A stretch of DNA of 64,000 bases from Alcaligenaceae bacterium (GCA_013416445.1 JACCER010000004.1:178282-242281); one strand, 5' to 3'; shown: positions 38,351-47,773, counted from the stretch's first letter. Numbers and translations: made by a program. Notes: a model not told the origin generated them from the sequence alone.

Positions 38351-39514
38351 CTAGATAATTTCCAGATCGGCGCGCAAGGCGCCGGCGCTTTTCAGGTTTT
38401 GCAAAATAGACAACAAGTCTTGCGGCGTGGCGCCCAAAGCATTCAAAGCCTTGACTACATCGGCCAGGTTGGCGCTGGTTTTTACACGCTGCAAACTGCC
38501 CTGGTCTGACTTCATTTCTATCTGGGTGTTTTGTGTGACCACAGTCTGGCCGCCAGCAAATGGCGTATCAGGTTGATTGACCTGATTTTCCTGACTAATG
38601 ACCACAGACAAATTACCATAGGCGATGGCTGCTTCGTCTATGGTTACTGTACGATTCATGACCACCGAACCAGTACGCGCGTTGATGACCACCTTGGCGC
38701 GCGCCGGCGGCACCCTGACTTGCAGGCTTTCAACCTGCGACAGGAAGGCGGCCTGGGCGGCAGGGTCAAGCGGGCCGCGTAGCTGCACTACCCTGCCATC
38801 CAGCGGCGATGCCGCGCCAGCGCCAAACTGCTTGTTCAGGGCGGCGGCCATGCTTTGGGCTGCACCAAAATCCGTGGTGTGCAATTCCAAGTTGATGATG
38901 CCGTCGCGAATATACGTGGTGGGCACTCCGCGCTCGATGATGGCGCCATTGGAAATAATGCCACCGTTCAACTGATTCACCTGCACGCTGGAACCGCCCG
39001 CCGAGGCACCCGCCCCGCCCACCAGCAGGTTGCCCTGAGCAAGTGCGTAAACTTGACCATTGGCGCCTTTCAGAGGCGTCATCAGCAAGGTGCCGCCGCG
39101 CAGGCTTTTAGCGTTACCCATGGAGGACACCACCACGTCCACTGTCTGGCCGGGCTGGGCAAATGCCGGCAAATTAGCGGTGACCATGGCAGCGGCCACG
39201 TTTTTGACTTGCATATTGGTGCCCTGAGGCACAGTCACGCCCAGTTGCGACAACATATTAGTAAGACTTTGCTGAGTAAATGGGGTTTGGCGAACCTGGT
39301 CGCCACTACCGTCCAGGCCAACGACCAGGCCATAGCCTATCAACTGGTTGGCGCGCACGCCTTGTATAGAGGCCAGGTCCTTGATTCTTTCGGCCTGCGC
39401 TGCATGGACGGCAAGTAGGCACAAGGTGCCTAATAACAGCCGCCCGCCCTGCCTGCCCAATACGCTGATGAAAGAAAAAATCAAAACTGACACCTTGTTA
39501 AAACGGAGAAACAT
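38351..39514 (-). CDS. flgI: P-ring protein FlgI
   Basis: 387 aa with a signal sequence ending near AVHAAQA and the mature start [20 protein letters not shown], the standard FlgI opening. It forms the periplasmic P ring. The annotated start overlaps flgH by 17 bp and makes the leader longer than usual; a start some 15-20 codons later is possible. Confidence 0.95.
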   Translation of the reverse strand: MFLRFNKVSVLIFSFISVLGRQGGRLLLGTLCLLAVHAAQAERIKDLASIQGVRANQLIGYGLVVGLDGSGDQVRQTPFTQQSLTNMLSQLGVTVPQGTNMQVKNVAAAMVTANLPAFAQPGQTVDVVVSSMGNAKSLRGGTLLMTPLKGANGQVYALAQGNLLVGGAGASAGGSSVQVNQLNGGIISNGAIIERGVPTTYIRDGIINLELHTTDFGAAQSMAAALNKQFGAGAASPLDGRVVQLRGPLDPAAQAAFLSQVESLQVRVPPARAKVVINARTGSVVMNRTVTIDEAAIAYGNLSVVISQENQVNQPDTPFAGGQTVVTQNTQIEMKSDQGSLQRVKTSANLADVVKALNALGATPQDLLSILQNLKSAGALRADLEII

Positions 39515-40184
39515 TCAGGAAGAAGCGCTGCAGCCAGCCCATAGTTTGCACTTCGTCCATGGTGCCTTTGCTGCGGAATTCGATACGGGCATCGGCCACC
39601 TGCGTAGACGAAACCGTGTTTGAACCAGTTACTGACCGGGGATCGACCACGCCTGAAAAGCGAATATGTTCACTGCCCCGGTTAATGGCGATTTGCTTGT
39701 CGCCTGCAATTTGCAGATTGCCGTTGGCCAGCACCCCGACCACCGTTGTCGTAAGCGTGCCAGAAAACATGTTGTCGGCCCGAGTGGAACCCTTGCCTTG
39801 CGATGCATTATTGCCAGTGATATCAAAATTTTGCTTGGCCCCGATTTCCTTGGGCAGCGCCGCCGGCGCCAGCTCCACCCCAAAACCGGCGCTACCGGAA
39901 CGGTCAGTAGAGGTTTGAACGTTCTTGGCCGCGTTGGTTTTTTCCTGTATGACTACGGTGACGATATCCCCCACGTTGCGCGGGCGCCGATCTTCAAACA
40001 GCGGATAGCTGCCGTAGACTGTGGGCTGGTAAATGGAACCGTTGGCCTGAGCCGTATGCATGACCGCAGGCGGCGGCGCAGCGGTCAGCGGCCCGGTTAC
40101 CACAGGCTCGGGCGGAATCAGCGCGCAACCCGACAACACGGCCACGGCACAACAAAACAGAAAAAGGCTAAAACGCTTAAGCAT
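39498..40184 (-). CDS. flgH: L-ring lipoprotein FlgH
   Basis: 228 aa with a lipobox ([12 protein letters not shown], Cys at about residue 20) and the FlgH core [20 protein letters not shown] and [18 protein letters not shown]. It forms the outer-membrane L ring. It follows flgG by two bases. Confidence 0.96.
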   Translation of the reverse strand: MLKRFSLFLFCCAVAVLSGCALIPPEPVVTGPLTAAPPPAVMHTAQANGSIYQPTVYGSYPLFEDRRPRNVGDIVTVVIQEKTNAAKNVQTSTDRSGSAGFGVELAPAALPKEIGAKQNFDITGNNASQGKGSTRADNMFSGTLTTTVVGVLANGNLQIAGDKQIAINRGSEHIRFSGVVDPRSVTGSNTVSSTQVADARIEFRSKGTMDEVQTMGWLQRFFLNVSPF

Positions 40185-40186
40185 GA

Positions 40187-40972
40187 TTAAAGTTGAGTCA
40201 GACGCGCCAGCATTTGATCAGAGGTCTGGATGGCCTTGCTATTCATTTCGTAGGCGCGCTGGGTGGCGATCATATTCACCAGTTCTTCCGCCACATTGAC
40301 GTTGGAGGTTTCGTTGTACTGCTGTAAAACCAGACCGGCGCCATCCAGGCCAGGCTGGGCAAAGTTGGCGGGACCGGACGCATCGGTTTCTACGTACAGG
40401 TTCTCGCCCGCGCTTTGCAAGCCGGTGGGGTTGATAAATGTGCTGAGTTGCAGCTGGCCGATTTGCACGTTGGTGCCCGCCGCCCCAGGCTGGGTGACCG
40501 AGACCGTGCCATCGCGGGCAATAGTGATGGTGAGCGCATTGTCGGGAATATTGATGGGCGGCTGCACGGGGTAGCCACCCGCAGTAACGATTTGGCCGTC
40601 TTGGTCTACCTGCAAGCTGCCGTCGCGCGTATAGGCAAACGAGCCGTCGGGCATTTCGACCTGCAAAAAGCCCTTCCCCTGTATGGCGATATCGAGGTCG
40701 CTCCCGGTATTGCGCAGGTCGCCCTGAGTATGTATGCGCTCGGTGGCTACGGTGCGCACACCGGTACCGACTTGCAGGCCCGAAGGCAACTGGTTGGCCG
40801 CGCCCACTTGCGCGCCGGGCTGACGTATTGTTTGGTACATCAGGTCTTCGAATACCGCACGGCTGCGCTTGAAGCCTGTGGTATTGACGTTGGCCAAGTT
40901 ATTGGAAATCACATCCATATTGGTCTGCTGCGATTCCAGACCAGTTTTGGCTATCCAGAGTGAACGTATCAT
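40187..40972 (-). CDS. flgG: distal rod protein FlgG
   Basis: 261 aa when started at the ATG at 40972 ([12 protein letters not shown]), the family's normal start and length; the open frame to 41005 adds 11 atypical residues. It has the rod signature [20 protein letters not shown] and the C-terminal [20 protein letters not shown]. Confidence 0.97.
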   Translation of the reverse strand: MIRSLWIAKTGLESQQTNMDVISNNLANVNTTGFKRSRAVFEDLMYQTIRQPGAQVGAANQLPSGLQVGTGVRTVATERIHTQGDLRNTGSDLDIAIQGKGFLQVEMPDGSFAYTRDGSLQVDQDGQIVTAGGYPVQPPINIPDNALTITIARDGTVSVTQPGAAGTNVQIGQLQLSTFINPTGLQSAGENLYVETDASGPANFAQPGLDGAGLVLQQYNETSNVNVAEELVNMIATQRAYEMNSKAIQTSDQMLARLTQL

Positions 40973-41017
40973 TTTATTTCCTTGACAGGCGGGGCAAGCC
41001 CACACTGACGATAAACA

Positions 41018-41764
41018 TTAGCCGTTGGACGACAAAATGGAGTTGGCGCGTTCGGCATTAGCGCTGGCGTCTTGTATGACCTTCATCTGCATTTCAAAGC
41101 GGCGCGCATTGGCAATCATGCCAACCATGGCTTCAGCCGGATTCACATTGCTTTTCTCGACAAAGCCCGAGATCATGCGCACTTGGGGGTCGGCCTGGGC
41201 CGCGCCGCCGCCCGCTATCCGGAACAGCCCGTCATCGCCGCGCAGCATTTCGCCTGCAGGCGGGTTCACCAGCTTCAACTGGCCTATTAACTGGATGTCG
41301 TTAGGATTGTCGCCCGCACCCAACGCGGAAATTTGCCCGTCACCGGAAAAGGTGACACTGCCGCGCTCGGGAATTTCCACTGGCGCGCCACCGTTGGACA
41401 AGACCGGCAGGCCTTGCTGCGTAACCAGGATATTTTGCTGATTGACGGCCAGTTCGCCTGCACGGGTATAGGCTTCGCCTTGGGGTGTTTGCACGCTGAA
41501 CCAGCCGTCGCCGGTAATGGCGACATCCAGCGCATGACCAGTTTCAGCCATGATGCCTTGCTGAAAATTGCTGCCGGGCGTGGCCGTTACCGTGGATACA
41601 CGGGTAGGCATGCCGGGTTGCCCCACCACCGGCACCGAGCGGTAAATCGCCATCTGCTCGCGAAAACCGGTGGTGCCAACGTTGGCCATGTTGTTACTGA
41701 TAACGGCCTGCTGCTCCAGCACGCGCGCCGCGCCGCCGGCAGCGGTGTAGATAATGCGATCCAT
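41018..41764 (-). CDS. flgF: proximal rod protein FlgF
   Basis: 248 aa. The start MDRIIYTAAGGAARVLEQQA and the rod-family motif VISNNMANVGTTGFREQM are diagnostic. The C-terminus SNVNPAEAMVGMIANARRFE matches. It lies 14 bp after flgE and 45 bp before flgG. Confidence 0.97.
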   Translation of the reverse strand: MDRIIYTAAGGAARVLEQQAVISNNMANVGTTGFREQMAIYRSVPVVGQPGMPTRVSTVTATPGSNFQQGIMAETGHALDVAITGDGWFSVQTPQGEAYTRAGELAVNQQNILVTQQGLPVLSNGGAPVEIPERGSVTFSGDGQISALGAGDNPNDIQLIGQLKLVNPPAGEMLRGDDGLFRIAGGGAAQADPQVRMISGFVEKSNVNPAEAMVGMIANARRFEMQMKVIQDASANAERANSILSSNG

Positions 41765-41778
41765 TTATTCGCCCGACC

Positions 41779-43467
41779 TTAGCGGATATTGATCAGGGTC
41801 TGCAAGACCTGATCCTGGGTTTTAATGGTTTGCGCATTGGCCTGGTAAGTGCGCTGGGCGATGATCATATTGACCAGTTCCTGGCTCATGTCGACGTTAG
41901 AGTCTTCCACAGCCTGGCCCTTGATGGTGGCAAAGCTATCGCTGCCGGGCGTGCCCAGTATGGGCTGGCCCGATGTTGACGTTTCTATCCAGGCGTTACC
42001 ACCAACAGGTTGCAAGCCTTGCAGGTTGTTGAAATCAGCCAGCACGAGCGCGCCTACGGACTTTGTTTCACCATTGGTGTAGTTGGCAACAATAGAGCCG
42101 TCAGCAGCGATAGACATACTGGCGTATTCGCCTGTGGCCGAGCCGTTCTGCACAAAACTCTTGGAAAAATCGCCACCGAACTGTGTAGAGTTGTTGTAAT
42201 TGATGCTGATAGCCAAGGCTGTCGCTGGCGATGTGGATCCCCCCACCTCCGCCATCGTAATGCTGATAGGCCCTATAGGACTCGTAAGCACACCGTTCTT
42301 ATCAAATGTCATGACTTGACTGGCAGGGCTAGTAACAGGCTTGCCATCCATATGATAATAAACTTCCCATTGGCTATTGCCGCTGGCATCTGCCTCACGC
42401 TTGGCGAAATACTGCGCCAACTGATGCGGATTACCGAGGGAGTCGAACACGGTTATCGGCAGCATGTGCGTGAAGCTATCGGGGTCGGTGACGTCAAAGC
42501 CTGCTGCGGGGATGGCAGCGGCGTAGGCAATGTTACCAGCGCCATCCGGGAGGGCAGGCAAACTTGGAACACCAAGCGCAAAGATTATGGGGTCTGCAGC
42601 AGTTCCTGTTGTGTAGGGCGTACCGTCTACTGGCTCATCCCCCGGCACCCAAGTTACATTGGGCCAGTTGCCTGTGAATTTATGCGTCGTCGGAGAACTT
42701 GCACCATCATCCAGAACAATTGCACCAATTTTTTCAGGCTCTGCTCGGCGAGAGTCGACGGCAGCGATATTACCAGCGCCGGGCGGGAAAGCAGCCACAC
42801 CCGGAGCACCAGCAGTAAAGGTTATGGGGACTGCAAGACTTCCCGTTGTGTAGGACGTACCGTCTACTGGCTCATCCCCCGGTACCCAGGTCACGTTAGG
42901 CCAGGAGCCTGTGTATTTATGCGTAGTAGGAGGATTTGCACCTTCAACCAGCACAATTTCACCGATGACTGCATCAGCCGGGTTACCACCAGCCGCCAGT
43001 TTTGCATTGGCGTCCAGGTTCAACTTGTTAGTAATCGAAGTAGTTACCGTCGGTGCAATATTGCCCACCGGCACAGTAATGGGTTCAGGCGACGTACTGC
43101 CGCCTATGTAACCAGTGAGGCGCTGGCCTTGTGCGTTGACGATAAAGTTATTTTTGTCGGCAAAAAACTGACCGTTACGTGTATAAAGCACGTTACCACT
43201 GGCATCAACCACGCGGAACATGCCCTTGGCGCCGTCTATGGCCATGTCAAATTGGTTGCCCGTTCCTGAAACGTTGCCAACTGTGAAGCGCTGGTTTATG
43301 CCGGCCACCTGCACACCCAGGCCGACGCGCGAGTTCGCGTAAACGTCAGCAAATGTTGCCGAACCAGCCTTGAAACCCACCGTACCCGAGTTGGCGATGT
43401 TGTTGCCGATGACGTCCAGTGTCTGCGATGCGGCGTTCAGCCCGCTTAAACCTTGTCCGAAACCCAT
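41779..43467 (-). CDS. flgE: hook protein FlgE with an internal duplication
   Basis: 562 aa against ~400 in enterics. The ends are standard (GLNAASQTLDVIGNNIANSG; then SNVDMSQELVNMIIAQRTYQ). The extra length is largely two tandem copies of a ~68-residue unit (residues 169-236 and 248-315) in the surface-exposed middle, with 47 of 68 residues the same. FlgE polymerises into the hook. It is preceded by flgD with a 72-bp gap. Confidence 0.96.
   Translation of the reverse strand: MGFGQGLSGLNAASQTLDVIGNNIANSGTVGFKAGSATFADVYANSRVGLGVQVAGINQRFTVGNVSGTGNQFDMAIDGAKGMFRVVDASGNVLYTRNGQFFADKNNFIVNAQGQRLTGYIGGSTSPEPITVPVGNIAPTVTTSITNKLNLDANAKLAAGGNPADAVIGEIVLVEGANPPTTHKYTGSWPNVTWVPGDEPVDGTSYTTGSLAVPITFTAGAPGVAAFPPGAGNIAAVDSRRAEPEKIGAIVLDDGASSPTTHKFTGNWPNVTWVPGDEPVDGTPYTTGTAADPIIFALGVPSLPALPDGAGNIAYAAAIPAAGFDVTDPDSFTHMLPITVFDSLGNPHQLAQYFAKREADASGNSQWEVYYHMDGKPVTSPASQVMTFDKNGVLTSPIGPISITMAEVGGSTSPATALAISINYNNSTQFGGDFSKSFVQNGSATGEYASMSIAADGSIVANYTNGETKSVGALVLADFNNLQGLQPVGGNAWIETSTSGQPILGTPGSDSFATIKGQAVEDSNVDMSQELVNMIIAQRTYQANAQTIKTQDQVLQTLINIR
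42523..42726 (-). repeat. FlgE internal repeat, unit 2
   Basis: Encodes residues 248-315 of FlgE, with the block NVTWVPGDEPVDGT shared exactly with unit 1 at 42760-42963. The period between the units is 79 codons. Confidence 0.93.
42760..42963 (-). repeat. FlgE internal repeat, unit 1
   Basis: Encodes residues 169-236 of FlgE. It shares PTTHK, the NVTWVPGDEPVDGT block, YTTG and GAGNIA with unit 2. Confidence 0.93.
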
Positions 43468-43539
43468 GATATACCTCTTTGACTATTTAACTATTTATAA
43501 GTAATGCGGCGGCTGCCGCTACCGTACGAGCTACCGCAA

Positions 43540-44223
43540 CTACATGATTTTCCTGAGATCCAGCAGGGAATATTTGCCGCTAAGGCCTAGGTCGAGTACC
43601 AGGCCATTGGAGGTATACGCCACGCTGCCCACCTTGCCATGAGTGAGCGCGTCAGCCGAAACAGGCTGACCCTCGGCGTTGGAGGCTGCTACCGAAATGG
43701 TGTAGGCGCCGTCGTTGACTGCGGTGCCGTTGTCATCTTTGCCATCCCAATCGACCGATATCACGCCGACATCTTGCTTGCCGAGTTCGATTTTGCGCAC
43801 CAGCTTACCTGTGGAGTCGAGGATGCTGACGTCGACCTTGGCTGCGTCGGAGATGACATCGACGCCAAACGGCGTGGTGTGCGTAACGCCTTCGGCCGTA
43901 CCCGCTGAAATCTTGGTGCCTGGCACCAGGACTTCTTTGCCGATCAGGCTGGCGGCCTGCATGGATTGCGAAACATCCATCTGGCCGGCCAGCGCCAGCA
44001 AGGTATTGTTCAACTGGGTAATACCCTGAACCGTGGACATTTGCGCGATTTGCGAAGTGACTTGCGCGTTGTCCATGGGATTGAGCGGGTCTTGATTTTT
44101 CAGCTGGGTTACCAGCAAGGTCAGAAACCTGTCTTGGGTTTCGCCCATAAGGTCTTGGTTTCTGCCGTTGGCGGCGGCCAGGGCGGGATTGTGGTTATTC
44201 GTTGCGCTATTGACTGTGGTCAC
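43540..44223 (-). CDS. flgD: hook cap/assembly protein FlgD
   Basis: 227 aa. It has the FlgD N-terminal block (QDRFLTLLVTQLKNQDPLNP; then SQIAQMSTVQGITQLN) and a tudor/FnIII-like C-terminus (IELGKQDVGVISVDWDGKDD). It caps the growing hook and is then discarded. Confidence 0.97.
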   Translation of the reverse strand: MTTVNSATNNHNPALAAANGRNQDLMGETQDRFLTLLVTQLKNQDPLNPMDNAQVTSQIAQMSTVQGITQLNNTLLALAGQMDVSQSMQAASLIGKEVLVPGTKISAGTAEGVTHTTPFGVDVISDAAKVDVSILDSTGKLVRKIELGKQDVGVISVDWDGKDDNGTAVNDGAYTISVAASNAEGQPVSADALTHGKVGSVAYTSNGLVLDLGLSGKYSLLDLRKIM

Positions 44224-44263
44224 GTTTGAATTCCTGATCTGTGCAGTGGCAAGTGGGTCAGCC

Positions 44264-44680
44264 TTACTGGCCTATGGTCAGCGTACGCATCATCATGCTT
44301 TTGGCAGTATTGATGACTTCGACGTTGGCCTGATACGAGCGTGATGCGGAAATCATGTTGACGGTTTCAGCCACCACATCGACGTTGGGCATGGTGATAT
44401 AGCCATCGGCATTGGCCAGCGGGTTCTTGGGGTCGTATTGCATGCGATATGGCGCAGCGCTTTCAACCACCGCAGACACCTTCACACCCCCTACTTCCTG
44501 TGCATAGGCCTGGCCAGGGGCGGGGTTCATTTGAAACACCACCTGGCGCGCGCGATACGGCTGGCCGTTAGGTCCGGCGATACTGTCAGCGTTGGCCAAG
44601 TTGCTTGCAGTGACGTTCATGCGTTGGGACTGTGCCGTAAGCGCCGAACCGGCAATCTCGAAGATGCTCATGGTGGACAT
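44264..44680 (-). CDS. flgC: proximal rod protein FlgC
   Basis: 138 aa. It has the rod motif [20 protein letters not shown], the family's YRARQVVFQ, and the C-terminal [20 protein letters not shown]. Length and position after flgB are standard. Confidence 0.97.
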   Translation of the reverse strand: MSTMSIFEIAGSALTAQSQRMNVTASNLANADSIAGPNGQPYRARQVVFQMNPAPGQAYAQEVGGVKVSAVVESAAPYRMQYDPKNPLANADGYITMPNVDVVAETVNMISASRSYQANVEVINTAKSMMMRTLTIGQ

Positions 44681-44709
44681 GTATTTTCCTTATTCTGTGG
44701 CTGCGGGGC

Positions 44710-45117
44710 TTATTGCTGCAGCGCCGCCATCATGGTTTTGATTCGGCCTGAAATGACGGCAAGATCGCTTTGATAGCGCATGGTGTTATCGGCGAACTGC
44801 ACACGCTCTATGTCCATATCGACAGTATTGCCGTCGAGGCTGGGCTGCAACGGTTGGCGATACAGCAACTCAGCGGGGTCAGGGGTGACGGCCTTGGCGG
44901 GAATATGGCGGGCGGAAGTCAGTGCCAACTGCGTATCGGGCAGACGCATGCCTTCGCCCATGGCATTCTTTAGTGCCGAGCTGAAATCAAAGTCGCGTGA
45001 TTTGTAATTGGGCGTATCGGCATTGGCGATATTGGCCGCCAATACTTCTTGTCGTTGCTGACGCAGGTTAATTGCCTTTTGGTAGAAACCCAGGTCTTCG
45101 CCGATGCGATCTATCAT
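44710..45117 (-). CDS. flgB: proximal rod protein FlgB
   Basis: 135 aa. It has the motif [20 protein letters not shown] and a C-terminal helix ([20 protein letters not shown]). It is the first gene of the flgB-flgJ operon and divergent from flgA. Confidence 0.96.
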   Translation of the reverse strand: MIDRIGEDLGFYQKAINLRQQRQEVLAANIANADTPNYKSRDFDFSSALKNAMGEGMRLPDTQLALTSARHIPAKAVTPDPAELLYRQPLQPSLDGNTVDMDIERVQFADNTMRYQSDLAVISGRIKTMMAALQQ

Positions 45118-45246
45118 TTGCCGTTCACCAGATATTTATAATGCCTGCTATGCAAAGTCCGCAGGTACTAGACCAATATGGCGGCCATACCGCTCACATG
45201 ACAGCATAGTAAAACGGGGTCAGCTTTACTAAAGTATGAAATAAGC

Positions 45247-45254
45247 CGCTATTT
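45247..45254 (-). promoter_or_regulatory. candidate FlhDC half-site
   Basis: AAATAGCG on the minus strand matches the AAATA(A/G)CG part of the E. coli FlhD4C2 box, in the 187-bp flgB/flgA divergent gap where an early promoter is expected. The AA(C/T)G(C/G) part upstream is only partly matched and the second inverted half is not at the usual distance, so this is suggestive only. Confidence 0.3.
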
Positions 45255-45304
45255 ATCATCCAGTTCCCCGGATGCCATCAAAGCCCCTTCTATAAAATGC
45301 TCGT

Positions 45305-46018
45305 ATGCTCAAGTTTCTTGCCCTACCCGCCATGCTGTCCGTCGGCCTGTTGACCAGCGTCGCTGGCTTTGCGCAAAGCAATCACTCTGTATCTGCAACC
45401 CAAGACCCGGCCTTGGTGGCCCTTGAAGTGGAAAACTTCCTGCACAACCAGGCAAGCAGTTACCCTGGGTCCACCACTATCACCGTTGAAACACCGCGCA
45501 TAGAACAGCAACCGGCCTGCGACCACCTTGAGGCCTCTTTGCCCAGCGGCCAGCGATTGCGCTCGCGTATGACGGTCGAGGTGCGCTGCATGGCCCCGCA
45601 AACCTGGAAAAGCTATGCGCAGGCCAATATAAGCATTCAGGGCTTTTATTACGTGACCAACCGCAATATCCAGCGCGGCGACGCCCTAAGCCTTAGCGAC
45701 CTGACTGGGCGCGAAGGCGACCTGCTGCGCTTGCCCAACAATGTGGTGTCTGACCCCAGCCAGGCCATAGGCTATATTGCCACCCAGCGCATACCGGCGG
45801 GTGGCACGGTCAAGGCCAACGCCCTGCGCGACCCCGACTCCATACAGCGCGGCCAAAGCGTACGTACGGTGGCGCGCGGCGTGGGCTTTGTTGCCAACGG
45901 TCAAGGCCAGGCACTGCAAAGCGGTTCACCCGGCAACCAAATCCAGGTAAAATCCAGCTCTGGCCATATCCTGTCTGGAACCGTCATCAATGCCAATACG
46001 GTGCAGGTCAATATGTAA
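45305..46018 (+). CDS. flgA: P-ring chaperone FlgA
   Basis: 237 aa with a signal sequence (MLKFLALPAMLSVGLLTSVA, ending near FAQ). The C-terminal SAF-type domain is typical (YYVTNRNIQRGDALSLSDLT; then GRIPAG-like IATQRIPAGGTVKANALRDP). It assists FlgI assembly in the periplasm. It is divergent from flgB. Confidence 0.95.
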   Translation: MLKFLALPAMLSVGLLTSVAGFAQSNHSVSATQDPALVALEVENFLHNQASSYPGSTTITVETPRIEQQPACDHLEASLPSGQRLRSRMTVEVRCMAPQTWKSYAQANISIQGFYYVTNRNIQRGDALSLSDLTGREGDLLRLPNNVVSDPSQAIGYIATQRIPAGGTVKANALRDPDSIQRGQSVRTVARGVGFVANGQGQALQSGSPGNQIQVKSSSGHILSGTVINANTVQVNM

Positions 46019-46064
46019 GTAAACGGTATCTGGCGTAAAATACAGTAAATAATGGCGCTGGGGC

Positions 46065-46091
46065 TAAAGTTCCTGATGGCGCAGCCGTAAA
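46065..46091 (+). promoter_or_regulatory. sigma-28 promoter of flgMN
   Basis: TAAAGTTC, 11 bases, GCCGTAAA: 13 of 16 positions match the FliA consensus. It lies between flgA and flgM, 50 bp before the flgM start. It would give FliA control of its own anti-sigma factor. Confidence 0.8.
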
Positions 46092-46141
46092 ACAGTCACG
46101 AAGGCAGCATATTCTTTGCCAGGCTTTACCCGGAGATCCTC

Positions 46142-46432
46142 TTGAAAATCACCTCACCCTCTATCAATGGCTCAGCAATCAACAGCGTTGCCAGCTCGCG
46201 AACTGATGGCGTGGCCAGTGCAAGCGTGTCGTCCTCCCCTGCCCCCGGCAAAGGCGCTGTAGATCTCAGCTCGACCGCCCGCCATTTGTCTGGTTTGCAA
46301 AACAGCGACAACGATATCAACATGGTGCGCGTCAACCAAATTCGCGAAGCCCTTGCATCAGGCCAGCTAAAAATCGACCCTAGCCGCATCGCCGACGGCC
46401 TGATTGCCAGCGTGCGCGATTTACTGAAATAA
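46142..46432 (+). CDS. flgM: anti-sigma-28 factor FlgM
   Basis: 96 aa from a TTG start with GGAG seven bases upstream. The C-terminal FliA-binding region is conserved (NMVRVNQIREALASGQLKID, then SRIADGLIASVRDLL), and the N-terminus is Ser/Ala-rich and probably disordered. It holds FliA until it is exported through the finished hook. flgN follows after 81 bp. Confidence 0.93.
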   Translation: MKITSPSINGSAINSVASSRTDGVASASVSSSPAPGKGAVDLSSTARHLSGLQNSDNDINMVRVNQIREALASGQLKIDPSRIADGLIASVRDLLK

Positions 46433-46438
46433 ACACAA

Positions 46439-46470
46439 GTCGGGTTCGCTCTCTAGGCGCGTAATCCGAC
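46439..46470. repeat. REP-like palindrome, degenerate
   Basis: GTCGGGTTCGCTCTCTAGGC followed by GCGTAATCCGAC lies in the flgM-flgN gap. The outer arms of the family are kept and the inner stem is decayed. Confidence 0.5.
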
Positions 46471-46513
46471 ACTTGGCTGCCTGCTACCGCACTCAACTTT
46501 ACGTCAACGGCTT

Positions 46514-46990
46514 ATGAACAACACCGTCTTGCAATTACAGAAATGCCTGGAAGAAGAAGTTGCCCTGGTGCAAACTTTTATTACTGTGCTTGAAGCCGAA
46601 GCCCAGGCCTTGACTGAAGCCGGTACGACCGATGCTCTTAGCGATTCCACAGACCAAAAAAACCACTATGCTGATCAGCTAATGATGGTCGCCGACAAGC
46701 GCCAACTTTTACTGACTCAATTAGGCTATAGCGATGACAAAGCTGGTCTCGACACCGCAGCCAACGAGCACGCCTCGCTACGCCTGCACTACCAGTCGTT
46801 GCTAGAAAAAGCCCAAATCGCCGACGACCTGAATACCGCCAACGGCAGCATCATTGATAATTTCCTGGCCCACAACCAGCAGGCGCTCGACACCCTGCGC
46901 ACTCTGGCGGGGGCAGGCAACCTGTACGACGCCAGCGGCCGAGCCAACCGTGGCAACCAAGGCAGCACCCGAACTTTCAAAGCGGGTTAG
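46514..46990 (+). CDS. flgN: export chaperone FlgN
   Basis: 158 aa, helical. LQLQKCLEEEVALVQTFITV at the N-terminus and the late NGSIIDNFLAHNQQALDTLR fit FlgN, the chaperone of FlgK and FlgL. Position after flgM supports it. Confidence 0.9.
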   Translation: MNNTVLQLQKCLEEEVALVQTFITVLEAEAQALTEAGTTDALSDSTDQKNHYADQLMMVADKRQLLLTQLGYSDDKAGLDTAANEHASLRLHYQSLLEKAQIADDLNTANGSIIDNFLAHNQQALDTLRTLAGAGNLYDASGRANRGNQGSTRTFKAG

Positions 46991-47063
46991 CAAGCACGGC
47001 TGATTATCGGGTTACTGGCCTGTTGCGCCTGCTCCAAATGGCACGTCCTTAAGGTTTTCGCAG

Positions 47064-47096
47064 GTCGGATTGGGCGCATCAGCGCCGTAATCCGAC
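47064..47096. repeat. REP-like palindrome
   Basis: GTCGGATTGGGCGC and GCGCCGTAATCCGAC are inverted around ATCA. It is preceded by CCTTAAGGTTTTCGCAG, the same flank (inverted) as at 9097 and as the half-copy near 4865. Confidence 0.75.
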
Positions 47097-47174
47097 AAGC
47101 CTTCTGTGGCAAAAATGCCTGGACCATATTCGACTCAAATATTTACAGCGCATGGTGACAATGCCTGGCTCTGG

Positions 47175-47280
47175 TGACGTTGTATGGTTCTTATGACGTT
47201 GTATGGTTCTTATGACGTTGTATGGTTCTTATGACGCTGTCTGGCTTTAATGACGTTGTCTGGCTTTAATGACGTTGTCT
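47175..47280 (+). repeat. tandem 19-bp repeats at the left edge of element B
   Basis: Three exact copies of TGACGTTGTATGGTTCTTA (47175-47231), two diverged copies of the form TGACG(C/T)TGTCTGGCTTTAA (47232-47269), then TGACGTTGTCT running into the element arm. The unit closest to the element resembles the element edge best. Confidence 0.93.
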
Positions 47281-47773
47281 GGGGTGGGCAAAGCTCAGTG
47301 CGGCACGGCGTGCTTGTTTCCGCGTCTGCCTCGTCCAGCCGGGCGTCGGCCGAACTCGCTGCGCAGACAGCGGCCGCCGACAGCCCCCGGCTTCCCTTCG
47401 TCAGCACGCGGCGCACGCCTACCGCCGCACTGAGCTTTGCCCACCCCAGACAACTGCACAGTAGAAAATTGACCGGCCTTGCGGCCTGAGCTGCTGGTTT
47501 TATTGGAACGGTTGGTCGGTGACAAATGGGCTGGCCCAAATTTCATTGGTGCAAAAAGTCGGGTGTGTCGGGGGCTGTGCAGGCGCCTTGCGCAAGCCGT
47601 TACGGTCAGCGCCATCGAGGAGGCAAGGCCGCGGCTGTCTGAGCCCGACGCTTGTCGGACCACTGGTCCGACCGGGCGAGTTCCGCGGACGCCTCGATGG
47701 CGCTGAACGTAACGGGAACCCCGCCAGGGGCGCAGCGCGTGAAGCCGAAACAGTCCTCGACACACCCGACTTT
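47274..47773 (+). repeat. structured repeat element, copy B
   Basis: Perfect 31-bp inverted repeat (47274-47304 with 47424-47454) around a 119-nt core almost identical to that of copy A at 29709. The arms differ from copy A at five positions, each matched on the opposite arm. The second stem is 16 bp here (47555-47570 with 47758-47773) and its loop holds a nested 142-bp insertion. It lies between the 3' ends of flgN and flhF. The open frames crossing 47206-47824 are by-products. Confidence 0.93.
47600..47741. mobile_element. MITE-like nested insertion in element B
   Basis: 142 bp absent from copy A, flanked by direct AAGCCG (47594-47599 and 47742-47747), as left by a 6-bp target duplication. 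It contains a 21-bp inverted repeat with one mismatch (47600-47620 with 47692-47712) and an inner hairpin GTCGGACC-ACT-GGTCCGAC. It has no coding capacity. The right 29 bp lie outside the long inverted repeat, so the exact boundary is uncertain. Confidence 0.6.

Noticed and set aside
47175..47280. Possible CRISPR array in the regular 19-bp repeats
   Set aside because: The units are directly adjacent with no unique spacers, and no cas gene is near.
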